64,000 bases of DNA, from contig NZ_CP036533.1 of NCBI RefSeq assembly GCF_024585265.1, forward strand, positions 806,001-870,000, read 5' to 3'. The position numbers were made by a program, and so were the translations under genes. The notes beneath the pieces are model-generated. The model did not search any database. It had not been told where the DNA came from and saw nothing but the letters and a program-made list of their open reading frames with translations. Below, one piece after another: positions 41,114-50,601 of this stretch. This DNA is from Bradyrhizobium sp. WBAH42. GTDB lineage: Bacteria > Pseudomonadota > Alphaproteobacteria > Rhizobiales > Xanthobacteraceae. Each line of letters starts with the position of its first letter. The stretch's first letter is position 1.

Positions 41114-41252
41114 GAGCGGGCTTCTAGGAATGGTCGGAAGGGTAAGACATCACCGCCTATATGGGCGGGGCCGGCGGAAAAGGAACCGCGACAAAAGGAT
41201 CACGTTTTCAAAACCTTGCCTTACCAAGAGCGAGCCGGCACCCTAACTTTCC

Positions 41253-41281
41253 TTGACTTTTGGGCTGGAGCGGCGTTTAAC
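41253..41281 (+). promoter_or_regulatory. Candidate sigma70-type promoter for ffh-rpsP
   Basis: TTGACT (41253-41258), a 17-base spacer, then TTTAAC (41276-41281). It is the best match in the 432-base gap before ffh and lies about 265 bases from the start codon, with a palindromic repeat in the leader. Confidence 0.45.
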
Positions 41282-41395
41282 CCCGCCACTTTCTCGGAAA
41301 GGCTTTCTTTTCGACCCGCCGACCGGCCCCCGAGGCCGGAGGTTAACGCCCGACAGCGCTGTGCGCCCTCGGGCGCAAAGGTGTTTGGTTTTCTG

Positions 41396-41526
41396 CTCCC
41401 TCCCCGCTCTTGCGGGGAGAGGGTCGGGGTGAGGGGCTCTCTCCGCGCATGGTGCGCGTCGATGGTCCCGTACCCCTCACCCGCCGCCCAAGAGGGCGGC
41501 GACCTCTCCCCGCAGGCGGGGAGAGG
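41396..41526. repeat. Palindromic repeat (CCCTCTCCC family) in the ffh leader
   Basis: CTCCCTCCCCGCTCTTGCGG...GAGAGGGTCGGGGTGAGGGG mirrors CCCCTCACCCGCC...CCTCTCCCCGCAGGCGGGGA. It ends only about 20 bases before the ffh start codon, so the folded leader is close to the ribosome site (AAGGA). Confidence 0.88.
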
Positions 41527-41545
41527 TAAAAAAGGACAAACGGCA

Positions 41546-43099
41546 TTGTTCGACAATCTGTCGGAACGGCTTGGTGGCATTCTCGATCGTCTGACGGGGC
41601 GCGGTGCGCTGACCGAAAAGGACGTCGACGCCGCGATGCGCGAGGTGCGCCGCGCGCTGCTGGAGGCCGACGTCGCGCTCGAGGTGGTCCGCAGCTTCAC
41701 CGAGCGGGTCCGCGAGCAGGCGATCGGCGCCACCGTCGTCAAGTCGGTCACCCCCGGCCAGATGGTAGTCAAGATCGTCCATGACGAGCTGGTCAACACG
41801 CTCGGCAGCGAAGGCCAGACCATCGACGTCAATTCCGTGCCGCCGGTGCCGATCATGATGGTCGGCCTGCAGGGCTCCGGTAAGACCACCACCACCGCCA
41901 AACTCGCCCGCCGCCTGGTCCAGCGCGACAAGCGCAAGGTGCTGATGGCCTCGCTCGACGTCTACCGTCCGGCGGCGATGGAGCAGCTGGCCGTGCTCGG
42001 CCGCGACCTCGACATTCCGACGCTTCCGATCGTCGCCGGGCAGCAGCCGCCGCAAATCGCAAAACGCGCGCTGGAAGCCGGCAAGCTCGGCGGCTACGAC
42101 ATCGTGCTGCTCGACACCGCCGGCCGCACCACGCTCGACGAAGAGATGATGGCGGAGGCCGCCGCAATCAAAGCCGCGGCCAATCCGCATGAAGTGCTGC
42201 TGGTCGCCGACAGCCTCACCGGCCAGGACGCCGTGAACCTCGCGCGCTCGTTCGATCAGCGCGTCGGCCTCACCGGCATCGTGCTGACGAGGGTGGACGG
42301 CGACGGTCGCGGCGGCGCCGCATTGTCGATGCGCGCGGTCACCGGCAAGCCGATCAAGCTGATCGGCACCGGTGAAAAGACCGACGCGCTGGAAGACTTC
42401 CACCCCGATCGTATCGCCGGCCGCATCCTCGGCATGGGCGACGTGGTCTCGCTGGTCGAGCGCGCCGCCGCCAATATCGACGCCGAAAAGGCCGCGCGCA
42501 CCGCCGAGCGCATGCGCAAGGGTCAGTTCGACCTCAACGACATGCGCGAGCAGCTGCTGCAGATGGCCAATATGGGCGGCATCAGCGGGCTGATGGGCAT
42601 GATGCCCGGCATCTCCAAGATGAAGAACCAGATCGCGGCAGCCGGCATCGACGACAAGATTTTGAAGCGCCAGGTCGCGATCATCGATTCCATGACGCGC
42701 GATGAGCGCCGTCATCCGGACCTTCTGAAGGCGAGCCGCAAGAAGCGCATCGCGGCCGGCAGCGGCCAGAGCGTCGAGCACGTCAACAAGCTTTTGAAGA
42801 TGCACCGGAACATGGCCGACATGATGAAGGCCATGGGCTCTGGCAAGCGAGGCCCGCTCGCCGGCATCGCGCAGGCGATGGGCTTCGGCGGCGGCATGAA
42901 GATGCCTTCGCCCGAAGAGATGAAGGCGCTGCAGGAGAAGATGCAGAGCGGCGGCGGACAAGGCCTGCCGAATCTGCCGAAGGATCTGCCGGCCGGGCTT
43001 CGCCAGGGCCTGCCGAATGTGCCGGGGCTGACGGGCCTCAGCAACAAGCCGAACCTGCCCGGGCTCGGCGGCTTCCCCGGACTGGGGAAGAAGAAGTGA
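41546..43099 (+). CDS. ffh: Signal recognition particle protein Ffh
   Basis: GTPase that binds signal peptides and 4.5S RNA. The product has 517 residues. It has an N domain, a G domain (GLQGSGKTTTTAKL, DTAGRTT, TRVDGDGRGGAALS) and an M domain rich in Met (LLQMANMGGISGLMGMMPG). A C-terminal tail of Pro-Gly-Leu repeats ends GKKK. The TTG at 41546 is the start: it gives the conserved LFDNLSERL and has AAGGA eight bases before; the longer frame runs into a repeat. Followed by rpsP, rimM, trmD, rplS as in many bacteria. Confidence 0.95.
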   Translation: MFDNLSERLGGILDRLTGRGALTEKDVDAAMREVRRALLEADVALEVVRSFTERVREQAIGATVVKSVTPGQMVVKIVHDELVNTLGSEGQTIDVNSVPPVPIMMVGLQGSGKTTTTAKLARRLVQRDKRKVLMASLDVYRPAAMEQLAVLGRDLDIPTLPIVAGQQPPQIAKRALEAGKLGGYDIVLLDTAGRTTLDEEMMAEAAAIKAAANPHEVLLVADSLTGQDAVNLARSFDQRVGLTGIVLTRVDGDGRGGAALSMRAVTGKPIKLIGTGEKTDALEDFHPDRIAGRILGMGDVVSLVERAAANIDAEKAARTAERMRKGQFDLNDMREQLLQMANMGGISGLMGMMPGISKMKNQIAAAGIDDKILKRQVAIIDSMTRDERRHPDLLKASRKKRIAAGSGQSVEHVNKLLKMHRNMADMMKAMGSGKRGPLAGIAQAMGFGGGMKMPSPEEMKALQEKMQSGGGQGLPNLPKDLPAGLRQGLPNVPGLTGLSNKPNLPGLGGFPGLGKKK

Positions 43100-43106
43100 G
43101 TTCACC

Positions 43107-43187
43107 CGTCATTGCGAGCGAAGCGAAGCAATCCAGACTTTCTCCGCGGATGCTTTCCTGGATTGCTTCGCTGCGCTCGCAATGACG
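43107..43187. repeat. Palindromic repeat between ffh and rpsP
   Basis: CGTCATTGCGAGCGAAGCGA...AATCCAG pairs with CTGGATTGC...CTCGCAATGACG. It belongs to the family at 23378-23456. It is inside the likely ffh-rpsP transcript. Confidence 0.93.
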
Positions 43188-43230
43188 AACCAAATCAACC
43201 TTTGAATTAACAACTACTCAGGAGACCAAC

Positions 43231-43563
43231 ATGTCCGTCGTTATCCGCCTCGCCCGCGCAGGCACCAAGAAGCGTCCCGTCTATCACGTCGTCGTTGCCG
43301 ACTCGCGCTTCCCGCGCGATGGCCGCTTCATCGAGCGTCTCGGCTATTTCAATCCGCTGCTGCCGAAGGACAACGAGACCCGCCTCAAGCTCGACATGGA
43401 CAAGGTGAAGGCCTGGCTCGCCAAGGGCGCGCAGCCGTCCGATCGCGTCGCGCGTTTCCTCGATGCCGCCGGCGTTGCGAAGCGCGAAGCCCGCAACAAC
43501 CCGCAGAAGGCCGTGCCGCGCAAGGAGCGCAAGGCGCAGGCCGAAGCCGCCGCCAAGGCGTAA
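43231..43563 (+). CDS. rpsP: 30S ribosomal protein S16
   Basis: The product has 110 residues. [24 protein letters not shown] and [10 protein letters not shown] are family signatures; the basic, Ala-rich tail is typical of alphaproteobacteria. It has a strong ribosome site (CTCAGGAGACC). Next gene rimM is nine bases away. Confidence 0.97.
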   Translation: MSVVIRLARAGTKKRPVYHVVVADSRFPRDGRFIERLGYFNPLLPKDNETRLKLDMDKVKAWLAKGAQPSDRVARFLDAAGVAKREARNNPQKAVPRKERKAQAEAAAKA

Positions 43564-43572
43564 GGCCGGATC

Positions 43573-44130
43573 ATGTCGGCGCTGGTCTGCGTCGCGCGGA
43601 TCGGCGCCGCGCATGGTGTGCGCGGTGCGGTCAAGCTGTGGACCTTCACCGAGGATCCCTTTGCCGTCCGCCGCTACGGGCCGCTGTCGACCAAGGACGG
43701 CAGGCGCCAGTTCGAGATCGCGCAGGTGCGCGAGGCCAAAGATCATCTGGTCGCGACATTTAGGGGTGTCGCGACCCGCGATGAGGCCGAGCGCCTCAAC
43801 GGCATCGAACTCTACGTTCCGCGCGAAAAGCTGCCCGCGACGGACGAGGACGAATATTACCACACCGATCTGATCGGGCTTGCCGCCGTCTCCACCGATG
43901 GCGATGCGCTCGGCCGTGTGCTCGCGATCCATAATTTCGGCGCCGGCGACATCATCGAGATCGCGCCCCTCAAGGGCCCGACCATGCTGCTGCCGTTCTC
44001 CAACGCGGTGGTGCCGGAGGTCAACCTCAAGGGCGGCCGCGTCGTGATCGCGCTGCCGCAGGAGATCGAGGGCGAGGAGCCTGGCAATACTCCCTCCGCG
44101 AGTCGTCCCCGCGAAGGCGGGGACCCATAA
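43573..44130 (+). CDS. rimM: Ribosome maturation factor RimM
   Basis: 30S assembly factor that binds S19. The product has 185 residues. The N-terminal barrel has [21 protein letters not shown]; the PRC-like barrel has YYHTDLIGL and ILPFSN-type ending ([14 protein letters not shown]). The last nine residues (SRPREGGDP) and the stop codon are encoded by the palindromic repeat 44102-44234, so the native C-terminus has been replaced or extended by the repeat. Confidence 0.95.
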   Translation: MSALVCVARIGAAHGVRGAVKLWTFTEDPFAVRRYGPLSTKDGRRQFEIAQVREAKDHLVATFRGVATRDEAERLNGIELYVPREKLPATDEDEYYHTDLIGLAAVSTDGDALGRVLAIHNFGAGDIIEIAPLKGPTMLLPFSNAVVPEVNLKGGRVVIALPQEIEGEEPGNTPSASRPREGGDP

Positions 44131-44234
44131 CCACGACGCGTAGTTTTTGGCTAAGCTGGCAGTTCCAGCCATCGCAACACGGGTTGCGGTGGTTATGGGT
44201 CCCGGGCTCGCGCTTCGCGCGCCCCGGGACGACG
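44102..44234. repeat. Palindromic repeat overlapping the rimM 3' end
   Basis: GTCGTCCCCGCGAAGGCGGG at the left; CGCGCTTCGCGCGCCCCGGG then ACGACG at the right. Inner arms are GGACCCATAACCAC and GTGGTTATGGGTCC. It provides coding sequence and the stop of rimM and extends to 13 bases before trmD. Confidence 0.9.
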
Positions 44235-44247
44235 AGATCGGGATGCA

Positions 44248-45003
44248 ATGACCAACCCCTCACCCTGGCGCGCGACGGTGCTGACGCTGTTTCCGGAGAT
44301 GTTTCCGGGGCCGCTCGGCGTGAGCCTCGCCGGCCGGGCGCTCGCGTCCGGGCTCTGGCAGATCGAGGCGCGGGACATCCGGGCCTCCGCGACCGACCGC
44401 CACCGCAGCGTCGACGATACCCCTGCCGGCGGCGGCCCGGGCATGGTGCTGCGGGCGGACGTTTTGGCCGCGGCGATCGATGCCGCCGAGATCGGGCAAG
44501 ACCCGTCAAGAGCGCGGCCACGCCTGCTGATGAGCCCGCGCGGTCGGCCATTGACCCAGGCCCGCGTTACCGAGCTCGCCCGGGGCCCCGGCCCCCTGAT
44601 CGTCTGCGGGCGGTTCGAAGGGATCGACCAGCGGGTGATCGACGGGCGGGGCCTGGAGGAGGTCTCGATCGGCGATTACGTGCTGTCCGGGGGCGAAATC
44701 GCAGCCTTGGCCCTGATTGACGCCTGCGTCCGGCTGCTGCCGGGGGTGATGGGTAAAGAGGCCTCGGGAACCGAGGAGAGTTTTTCGGACGGCCTGCTGG
44801 AGTACCCCCAATACACCCGCCCGCAGCTGTTCGAGGGGGTTCCGATCCCGGCCGTCCTCACCTCGGGTGACCACGCCAAGGTAGCGGCGTGGCGGCGGGC
44901 CGAATCCGAGGCCGTGACGGCCGCCCGGCGCCCGGATTTGTGGGAAAAGGCCGCAAATCGGGGGAGCGGCCAAAAAACGCCAAAAAACAAGACAGACGGG
45001 TGA
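44248..45003 (+). CDS. trmD: tRNA (guanine-N1)-methyltransferase TrmD
   Basis: Makes m1G37 in tRNA and prevents frameshifting. The product has 251 residues. SPOUT knot motifs are [22 protein letters not shown] and [15 protein letters not shown]...LLPGVMG. The C-terminal domain has [13 protein letters not shown] and [10 protein letters not shown]. The last 15 residues ([15 protein letters not shown]) are basic and poorly conserved. Between rimM and rplS in the usual order. Confidence 0.97.
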   Translation: MTNPSPWRATVLTLFPEMFPGPLGVSLAGRALASGLWQIEARDIRASATDRHRSVDDTPAGGGPGMVLRADVLAAAIDAAEIGQDPSRARPRLLMSPRGRPLTQARVTELARGPGPLIVCGRFEGIDQRVIDGRGLEEVSIGDYVLSGGEIAALALIDACVRLLPGVMGKEASGTEESFSDGLLEYPQYTRPQLFEGVPIPAVLTSGDHAKVAAWRRAESEAVTAARRPDLWEKAANRGSGQKTPKNKTDG

Positions 45004-45114
45004 CAAACGCTTCGGCTTGCCTTATAGCAGCGGCCAAATCCGCAATGGCTGGATAGACGAATTTCACGCAGCCCCCGTTTCTTAAAGGCTGGGCGCGCCG
45101 ATGGAGATTTACCC

Positions 45115-45495
45115 ATGAACCTGATCAAGCAGCTCGAGCAGGAGCAATTCGACAAGCTGTCCGCCGGCAAGGACATCCCGGAATTCGCCCCCGGCGACAC
45201 CGTGATCGTCAACGTGAAGGTGGTCGAAGGCGACCGCACCCGCGTGCAGGCCTATGAGGGCGTTTGCATCGGCCGTTCCGGCGGTGGCCTCAACGAGAGC
45301 TTCACCGTGCGCAAGATCTCCTATGGCGAGGGCGTCGAGCGCGTGTTCCCGCTGCTCTCCCCGATGATCGACTCGATCAAGGTGGTGCGCCGCGGCAAGG
45401 TGCGTCGCGCCAAGCTCTATTATCTCCGCAACCTTCGCGGCAAGTCGGCCCGCATCGTCGAGAAGCAGGACCGCGCTGCTGCCGTCGGCGAGTAA
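45115..45495 (+). CDS. rplS: 50S ribosomal protein L19
   Basis: The product has 126 residues. [20 protein letters not shown], the YEGVCIGR loop and [20 protein letters not shown] are family signatures. The 111 bases before it may hold a second promoter; a ribosome site (ATGGAGAT) is seen. An intrinsic terminator follows. Confidence 0.97.
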   Translation: MNLIKQLEQEQFDKLSAGKDIPEFAPGDTVIVNVKVVEGDRTRVQAYEGVCIGRSGGGLNESFTVRKISYGEGVERVFPLLSPMIDSIKVVRRGKVRRAKLYYLRNLRGKSARIVEKQDRAAAVGE

Positions 45496-45520
45496 GCTTC
45501 GCCACCAGGCAAGTCTTTCG

Positions 45521-45556
45521 AAAGCGCGGGGCTCGGCTCCGCGCTTTTTTGTTTTG
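45521..45556 (+). terminator. Rho-independent terminator of the rpsP-rplS operon
   Basis: Perfect nine-base stem AAAGCGCGG / CCGCGCTTT with loop GGCTCGGCT, followed by TTTTTTGTTTTG. It starts 25 bases after the rplS stop. Confidence 0.93.
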
Positions 45557-45577
45557 ACCGGACGCCCTCCCCGACCT

Positions 45578-45664
45578 CGTCATTGCGAGCGCAGCGAAGC
45601 AATCCAGAGTCTTTCCGCGGAGACAGTCTGGATCGCTTCGTCGCAAGGGCTCCTCGCAATGACG
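45578..45664. repeat. Palindromic repeat (CATTGCGAG...CAATGAC type)
   Basis: CGTCATTGCGAGCGCAGCGA...AATCCAGA pairs with TCTGGATCGCTTCGTCGCAA...GCAATGACG; an eight-base insertion (GGGCTCCT) breaks the right arm. Same family as 23378-23456. Confidence 0.9.
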
Positions 45665-45709
45665 ACGCAGCTAAGCTCTCGCGCTTTTATCGCTGCGTGC
45701 TATATAGCT

Positions 45710-45726
45710 TCTAGAATGTTTCCAGA
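45710..45726. promoter_or_regulatory. Candidate ICE (Irr site) upstream of leuC
   Basis: TCTAGAA TGT TTCCAGA: a 7-3-7 inverted repeat resembling TTTAGAA-N3-TTCTAAA. A TATATA box lies just upstream (45701-45706), so the site would overlap the start of a transcript. leuC is 197 bases downstream and encodes an iron-sulfur enzyme. Confidence 0.45.
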
Positions 45727-45831
45727 TCCGACCAGCTTCGCACCCGTCCGGCGCATCGTCATCGACGATCGCTCGCGGCTGCCTGGCCGGTTCTTCGGAC
45801 GCTTCGCGACCTCGGCAACGTCAGAGCTTAG

Positions 45832-45856
45832 CAGCGCAGCTTAAAAAGCTGCGCTG
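45832..45856 (+). terminator. Hairpin in the leuC leader
   Basis: Perfect 11-base stem CAGCGCAGCTT / AAGCTGCGCTG with an AAA loop, followed by ACGATTTTGTTG. It is 66 bases before leuC. It could be a terminator or an attenuator. The stop codon of a short frame (45716-45844) falls in the loop. Confidence 0.5.
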
Positions 45857-45922
45857 ACGATTTTGTTGCCCGCGCGGCCTGCCGCGCTCATCGCTGACAC
45901 ACATTCTTCGGAGCTCGAGCTC

Positions 45923-47329
<1,407 letters not shown>

Positions 47330-47387
47330 GCCGGTCCCTGCAATTGTAGCGATCGCGGCAAAGCGTCGTTAATCGGCGGCGCCGACA

Positions 47388-47416
47388 GTGTCCTCGCGAC
47401 GGTTTCGCGAGGACAC
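47388..47416 (+). promoter_or_regulatory. Hairpin covering the ribosome site of the 69-residue gene
   Basis: Perfect 12-base stem GTGTCCTCGCGA / TCGCGAGGACAC with loop CGGTT. The right arm holds the likely ribosome site (GAGGA), three bases before ATG 47420. It may block translation until opened, or act as the leuC terminator (no T tract is seen). Confidence 0.6.
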
Positions 47417-47419
47417 GTC

Positions 47420-47629
47420 ATGGCCAACAAGCCGGAATATGTCGATCTCATCAGCGAAGCGACGCGCCAGCACCGCCGGCGCGCGGCGCCATTGCGCATC
47501 GTCGCCAAGCCGGAGGTCGAGGAGACCTCCAAGCTCAGCCGCTGGCCACCGGCGATGTTCAAGCAATGGAAGCTCGAGAACCTGATGCGGTGGAAGGCTT
47601 CGTCGTGGAAGCTGAAGGACTGGCTCTAA
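47420..47629 (+). CDS. Small hypothetical protein
   Basis: The product has 69 residues, basic, without signal or membrane segment. It has KPEYVDLISEATRQHRRRAA, a middle part with VAKPEVEETSKLSRWP, and a Trp- and Lys-rich end (WKLENLMRWKASSWKLKDWL) that could form an amphipathic helix. A ribosome site (GAGGAC) is within a hairpin. I do not recognise a family. The size, ribosome site and lack of an opposing gene support a real gene. Confidence 0.6.
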   Translation: MANKPEYVDLISEATRQHRRRAAPLRIVAKPEVEETSKLSRWPPAMFKQWKLENLMRWKASSWKLKDWL

Positions 47630-47640
47630 CAAGTCTCTCC

Positions 47641-47764
47641 GTCATGGCCGGGCGTGTCCCGGCCATCCACGTTCTTAGGCACGCATGAAGAGATCGTGGA
47701 TGCCCGGGACATAGGCGAGCGGAAGCGACGCCGTCCTTCGGACGGCTATGCCCGGGCATGACGC
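47641..47764. repeat. Palindromic repeat (GTCATGGCCGGGC type)
   Basis: GTCATGGCCGGGCGTGTCCC with GGCCATCCACG pairs with CGTGGATGCCCGGGAC and GCCCGGGCATGAC. An inner hairpin CCGTCCTTCGGACGG is included. Related to 4648-4752. Confidence 0.85.
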
Positions 47765-47788
47765 GTGCGGATCGAGCGGAGGCTCACA

Positions 47789-48328
47789 TCACCAATAATA
47801 CCGGTACGGATAGTGCCAGCGGGGCCAGCGACAGACGCGGCGCGGGCCGTAATAGGTCCAGATGATCCGGCAGCGGCGCGGATAGTGGTAGTAGGGATAA
47901 TAGCCGCCGTAGTAGTAGCGCCGGTGGAAGTGGCGATAGCCGTAATGGGGGCGATAGCCCCAGTGCCGGTGATGGCCGCCGTAGTGACGGAATCCGCCGT
48001 AACGAATGCCGCCGCCGTGAAAGGCCGGCGCGGCGCGGAAGCCGCCGCCATGAAAGCCACCGCCGCGGAAACCGCCGATATGTCCGCCGCCACCGCGGAA
48101 ACCTCCGCCGTGAAAATGCCCGCCGCCACCATGTCCGCCGTGCCCGCCATGGCGAACCTGCGTGACGAGATCGTCGGTTGCGGCCTTCGTCACCGGCGAC
48201 GTCGCCGGATTGATCAAGGTGAGCGCTTCAGCGCGACGCGCGCTGCCGGCCGACAGCATCAGCGTCGCGGCGGCCGCAAGCCCAAGCAGGCGCATCGGGC
48301 TGGCCCGACGACCCAATATCATCAGCAT
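47789..48328 (-). CDS. Secreted Gly/His/Tyr-rich protein
   Basis: The product has 179 residues. Its N-terminus (MRLLGLAAAATLMLSAGSARRAEA) looks like a signal peptide. After a short segment (NPATSPVTKAATDDLVTQVR), a repeat region of HGG/GGG/FRGGG/FHGGG units extends over about 50 residues. A Tyr/His/Arg-rich part follows (HYGGHHRHWGYRPHYGY, RRYYYGGYYPYYHYPRRCR), ending WPRWHYPYRYYW with two Cys near the end. The composition suggests a cell-surface, metal-binding or adhesive protein. No catalytic motif is seen. Start may be at 48328 or a few codons later. Confidence 0.75.
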   Translation of the reverse strand: MLMILGRRASPMRLLGLAAAATLMLSAGSARRAEALTLINPATSPVTKAATDDLVTQVRHGGHGGHGGGGHFHGGGFRGGGGHIGGFRGGGFHGGGFRAAPAFHGGGIRYGGFRHYGGHHRHWGYRPHYGYRHFHRRYYYGGYYPYYHYPRRCRIIWTYYGPRRVCRWPRWHYPYRYYW

Positions 48329-48516
48329 GAAATCCTCCCTGAACCCGGACGGCAGAGCTGCGACGTCTCGGCCGCGCCATTGCTGTTCAATTGCAGTCGC
48401 TCCAGGGATTAAGTTGCGGACAGCGATGTGAACGCGCCATGAATGAACGACACGCGGCGCGGCGATGCGACGCCGTGCCTCGCACGATCACAAAGCCGGC
48501 GGTCCAAGGCGGCGCC

Positions 48517-48780
48517 TTACCAGAAGGGCCCGTAGCTGAAGACGAACGGCGCCGGCACGCCGTAGGGATAGGGACGATAGTAGACAGGGCGCGCGTAGTA
48601 GCGCGGATCGCGGCGTACGGCAGGCCGCGCCATGTCATATGTCCGCGCGTGTCGTCGCACATCGAAAACCGCGATCCCTGCCGACGCCTCCGGGATCGTC
48701 GCCCTTGGCGCGGCGGACGCGCAAGGCAGTCCGGCGGCAAGCGCGGCGGCAATTGCCAATGCGATCCATCTCGCCATCAT
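48517..48780 (-). CDS. Small secreted Tyr/Pro-rich protein
   Basis: The product has 87 residues. MMARWIALAIAAALAAGLPCASA is a clear signal peptide. The mature part is Arg-, Tyr- and Pro-rich (RRDPRYYARPVYYRPYPYG) and ends FVFSYGPFW. The longer frame upstream overlaps the next gene in another frame and is rejected. Similar in style to the two neighbouring small secreted proteins. Function unknown. Confidence 0.65.
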   Translation of the reverse strand: MMARWIALAIAAALAAGLPCASAAPRATIPEASAGIAVFDVRRHARTYDMARPAVRRDPRYYARPVYYRPYPYGVPAPFVFSYGPFW

Positions 48781-48827
48781 GGCCCTCACGAGGCCACCGC
48801 GAAGCTCGCTGGCGCGGGCATCGACGG

Positions 48828-49142
48828 TCAGCCCCGGCGCCAGTAGCAGCTCACGCGCGGCACGATCACCGTACCGCTCGGCCGGTACTCCTGCACATAG
48901 GTGGCGTTGCAGACGCGGACCGCGTCGGGGCCGGGATTGTAGCGGGGATAGACGCCATCCGGGCTGTAATAGGGCGTGACGCGCAGACGCGCTGGAGGCC
49001 GCTTGCGCGGCGGGGGGACATCGTCCGGCGAGACCAATTGGGCCATCCGGAGTCCGGAACTGGCTGTCTGCGCCTCGGCACCGACGCAAAACTGCGAAAA
49101 CAACCCCATGCATAGTAGAGTCAGCGCTGTTTTCGCTCGCAT
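48828..49142 (-). CDS. Small secreted protein with two conserved Cys
   Basis: The product has 104 residues. MRAKTALTLLCMGLFSQFCVGAEA is a signal peptide. The rest is Pro-rich (DDVPPPRKRPPARLRV), then YYSPDGVYPRYNPGPDAVRV and CNATYVQEYRPSGTVIVPRVSCYW with two Cys likely in a disulfide. Upstream is GGCGGA as a ribosome site. Divergent from the metallopeptidase gene with 121 bases between them. Function unknown. Confidence 0.7.
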   Translation of the reverse strand: MRAKTALTLLCMGLFSQFCVGAEAQTASSGLRMAQLVSPDDVPPPRKRPPARLRVTPYYSPDGVYPRYNPGPDAVRVCNATYVQEYRPSGTVIVPRVSCYWRRG

Positions 49143-49263
49143 TTTTCCGCCCACCTGAAACGTCCCATTGACCGCCCCACGCTCCCCGTTTTGGCGGCGC
49201 TCGTCAACCTCGCCGCTTATAAAGCCAGATGCATCGCCACGGAACCCGCGGTATGAGGGGCAC

Positions 49264-49662
49264 ATGTGGACGGAATTGAAAGCGCCTTCGCTCGCCGAGA
49301 TGGAAGCGATGACTCACGACGTGTTCGAGCGCCTGCCGGCGGAATTTCGCAAGCTCTGCGAGGGCGTGATCGTCCGCGTCGAGGACTTCCCGACCGAGGA
49401 GGTCCTGGACGAGATGGAATGCGAGAGCGAGTTCGACCTGCTCGGCCTGTTCCAGGGCGTCGGCCTGCCCCAGCAGAGTTTTGGCGACGTGGCGCGGCTA
49501 CCCAACATGGTCTGGCTCTACCGCCGCCCGATCCTGGACTATTGGGCCGAGCACGACGAAAGCCTCGGCCACATCGTCCGCCACGTCCTGATCCACGAGA
49601 TCGGCCACCATTTTGGTCTGTCGGACGGCGATATGGCGGCCATTGAGGCCAAGGCGGGGTAG
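49264..49662 (+). CDS. Zincin-like metallopeptidase family protein
   Basis: The product has 132 residues. The zinc site HEIGHHFGLSD (H-E-x-x-H-x5-D) is at the C-terminus; LPAEFRKLCEGVIVRVEDFP and LPNMVWLYRRPILDYW are family features of the small acidic zincin group (formerly DUF). It has no signal peptide, so it is cytoplasmic. Target unknown. Confidence 0.88.
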   Translation: MWTELKAPSLAEMEAMTHDVFERLPAEFRKLCEGVIVRVEDFPTEEVLDEMECESEFDLLGLFQGVGLPQQSFGDVARLPNMVWLYRRPILDYWAEHDESLGHIVRHVLIHEIGHHFGLSDGDMAAIEAKAG

Positions 49663-49687
49663 CACCGTTGCCACGCGCGAAGTGCGC

Positions 49688-49797
49688 TCCCTCTCCCGCT
49701 TGCGGGAGAGGGCCGGGGAGAGGGTGTCTCCACAATGGGACAGTCTCCTAGAGGAGAAACCCTCTCCCCAACCCTCCCCCGCTCGCGGGGGAGGGAG
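49688..49797. repeat. Palindromic repeat (CCCTCTCCC family)
   Basis: CTCCCTCTCCCGCTTGCGGG...GAGAGGGCCGGGGAGAGGGT mirrors ACCCTCTCCCCAACCCTCCC...CGCGGGGGAGGGAG. It is upstream of leuD. Confidence 0.88.
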
Positions 49798-49915
49798 CTC
49801 ACCTTTCTCTTGGCTCATGAGCAAGCAGACGAGATCTGCCGATTTCGGCCTAGGATTCCCGGTCCGATCGCGATAAATAGCCGGTTCCCTGAACCACGTG
49901 CGGGAAAGCGCAACC

Positions 49916-50521
49916 ATGGACAAGTTCACTACGCTGGAAGGCGTCGCGGCGCCGCTGAAGATCATCAATGTCGACACCGACATGATCATTCCGAAGCAGT
50001 ACCTCAAGACCATCAAGCGCACCGGCCTTGGCAAGGGGCTCTTCTCCGAGCAGCGCTACAAGGATGACGGCAGCGAGAACCCGGACTTCGTGCTCAACCA
50101 GCCGGCCTATCGCAATGCGAAGGTGCTGGTCGCCGGCGACAATTTCGGCTGCGGCTCGAGCCGCGAGCATGCGCCCTGGGCGCTGCTCGACTTTGGCATC
50201 CGCTGCGTGATCTCGACCTCGTTCGGCGACATCTTCTACAACAATTGCTTCAAGAACGGCATTCTGCCGATCCGGGTGTCTCAGGAAGACCTCGACAAGC
50301 TGTTCGACGACGCCGAGCGCGGCGCCAATGCGACGCTGACGATCGACCTGCCGAACCAGGAGATCCGCGGCCCCGACGGCGGCAAGGTCAAGTTCGAGAT
50401 CGATCCGTTCCGCAAGCACTGCCTGATCAACGGCCTCGACGACATCGGCCTCACCATGGAGAAGAAGGCTTCGATCGATTCCTATGAGGACAAGCTCAAG
50501 CGCGAGCGCGCCTGGGCCTGA
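49916..50521 (+). CDS. leuD: 3-isopropylmalate dehydratase small subunit
   Basis: Swivel subunit of isopropylmalate isomerase, partner of LeuC. The product has 201 residues. [22 protein letters not shown] is the family start, and [16 protein letters not shown] the substrate loop. ATG 49916 is chosen over an upstream in-frame start. A strong terminator follows. Confidence 0.97.
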   Translation: MDKFTTLEGVAAPLKIINVDTDMIIPKQYLKTIKRTGLGKGLFSEQRYKDDGSENPDFVLNQPAYRNAKVLVAGDNFGCGSSREHAPWALLDFGIRCVISTSFGDIFYNNCFKNGILPIRVSQEDLDKLFDDAERGANATLTIDLPNQEIRGPDGGKVKFEIDPFRKHCLINGLDDIGLTMEKKASIDSYEDKLKRERAWA

Positions 50522-50538
50522 TATCAGATTTCCGTTCG

Positions 50539-50575
50539 AGCCCCGGCGTCGAAGGCGCCGGGGCTTTTTCTTTGT
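50539..50575 (+). terminator. Rho-independent terminator of leuD
   Basis: Perfect ten-base stem AGCCCCGGCG / CGCCGGGGCT with loop TCGAAGG, followed by TTTTTCTTTG. Confidence 0.93.
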
Positions 50576-50601
50576 TCTGATTAGCCCGTATAGCTGCACA
50601 C

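Noticed and set aside
43207..44172. Minus-strand 321-codon frame opposite rpsP and rimM
   Set aside because: Its start ([20 protein letters not shown]) comes from the palindromic repeat, and the rest is antisense to rpsP and rimM.
45716..45844. Leucine leader peptide for leuC
   Set aside because: Only two or three Leu codons, not clustered, and its ATG lies in the ICE-like site. The hairpin is kept as a feature, the peptide is not.
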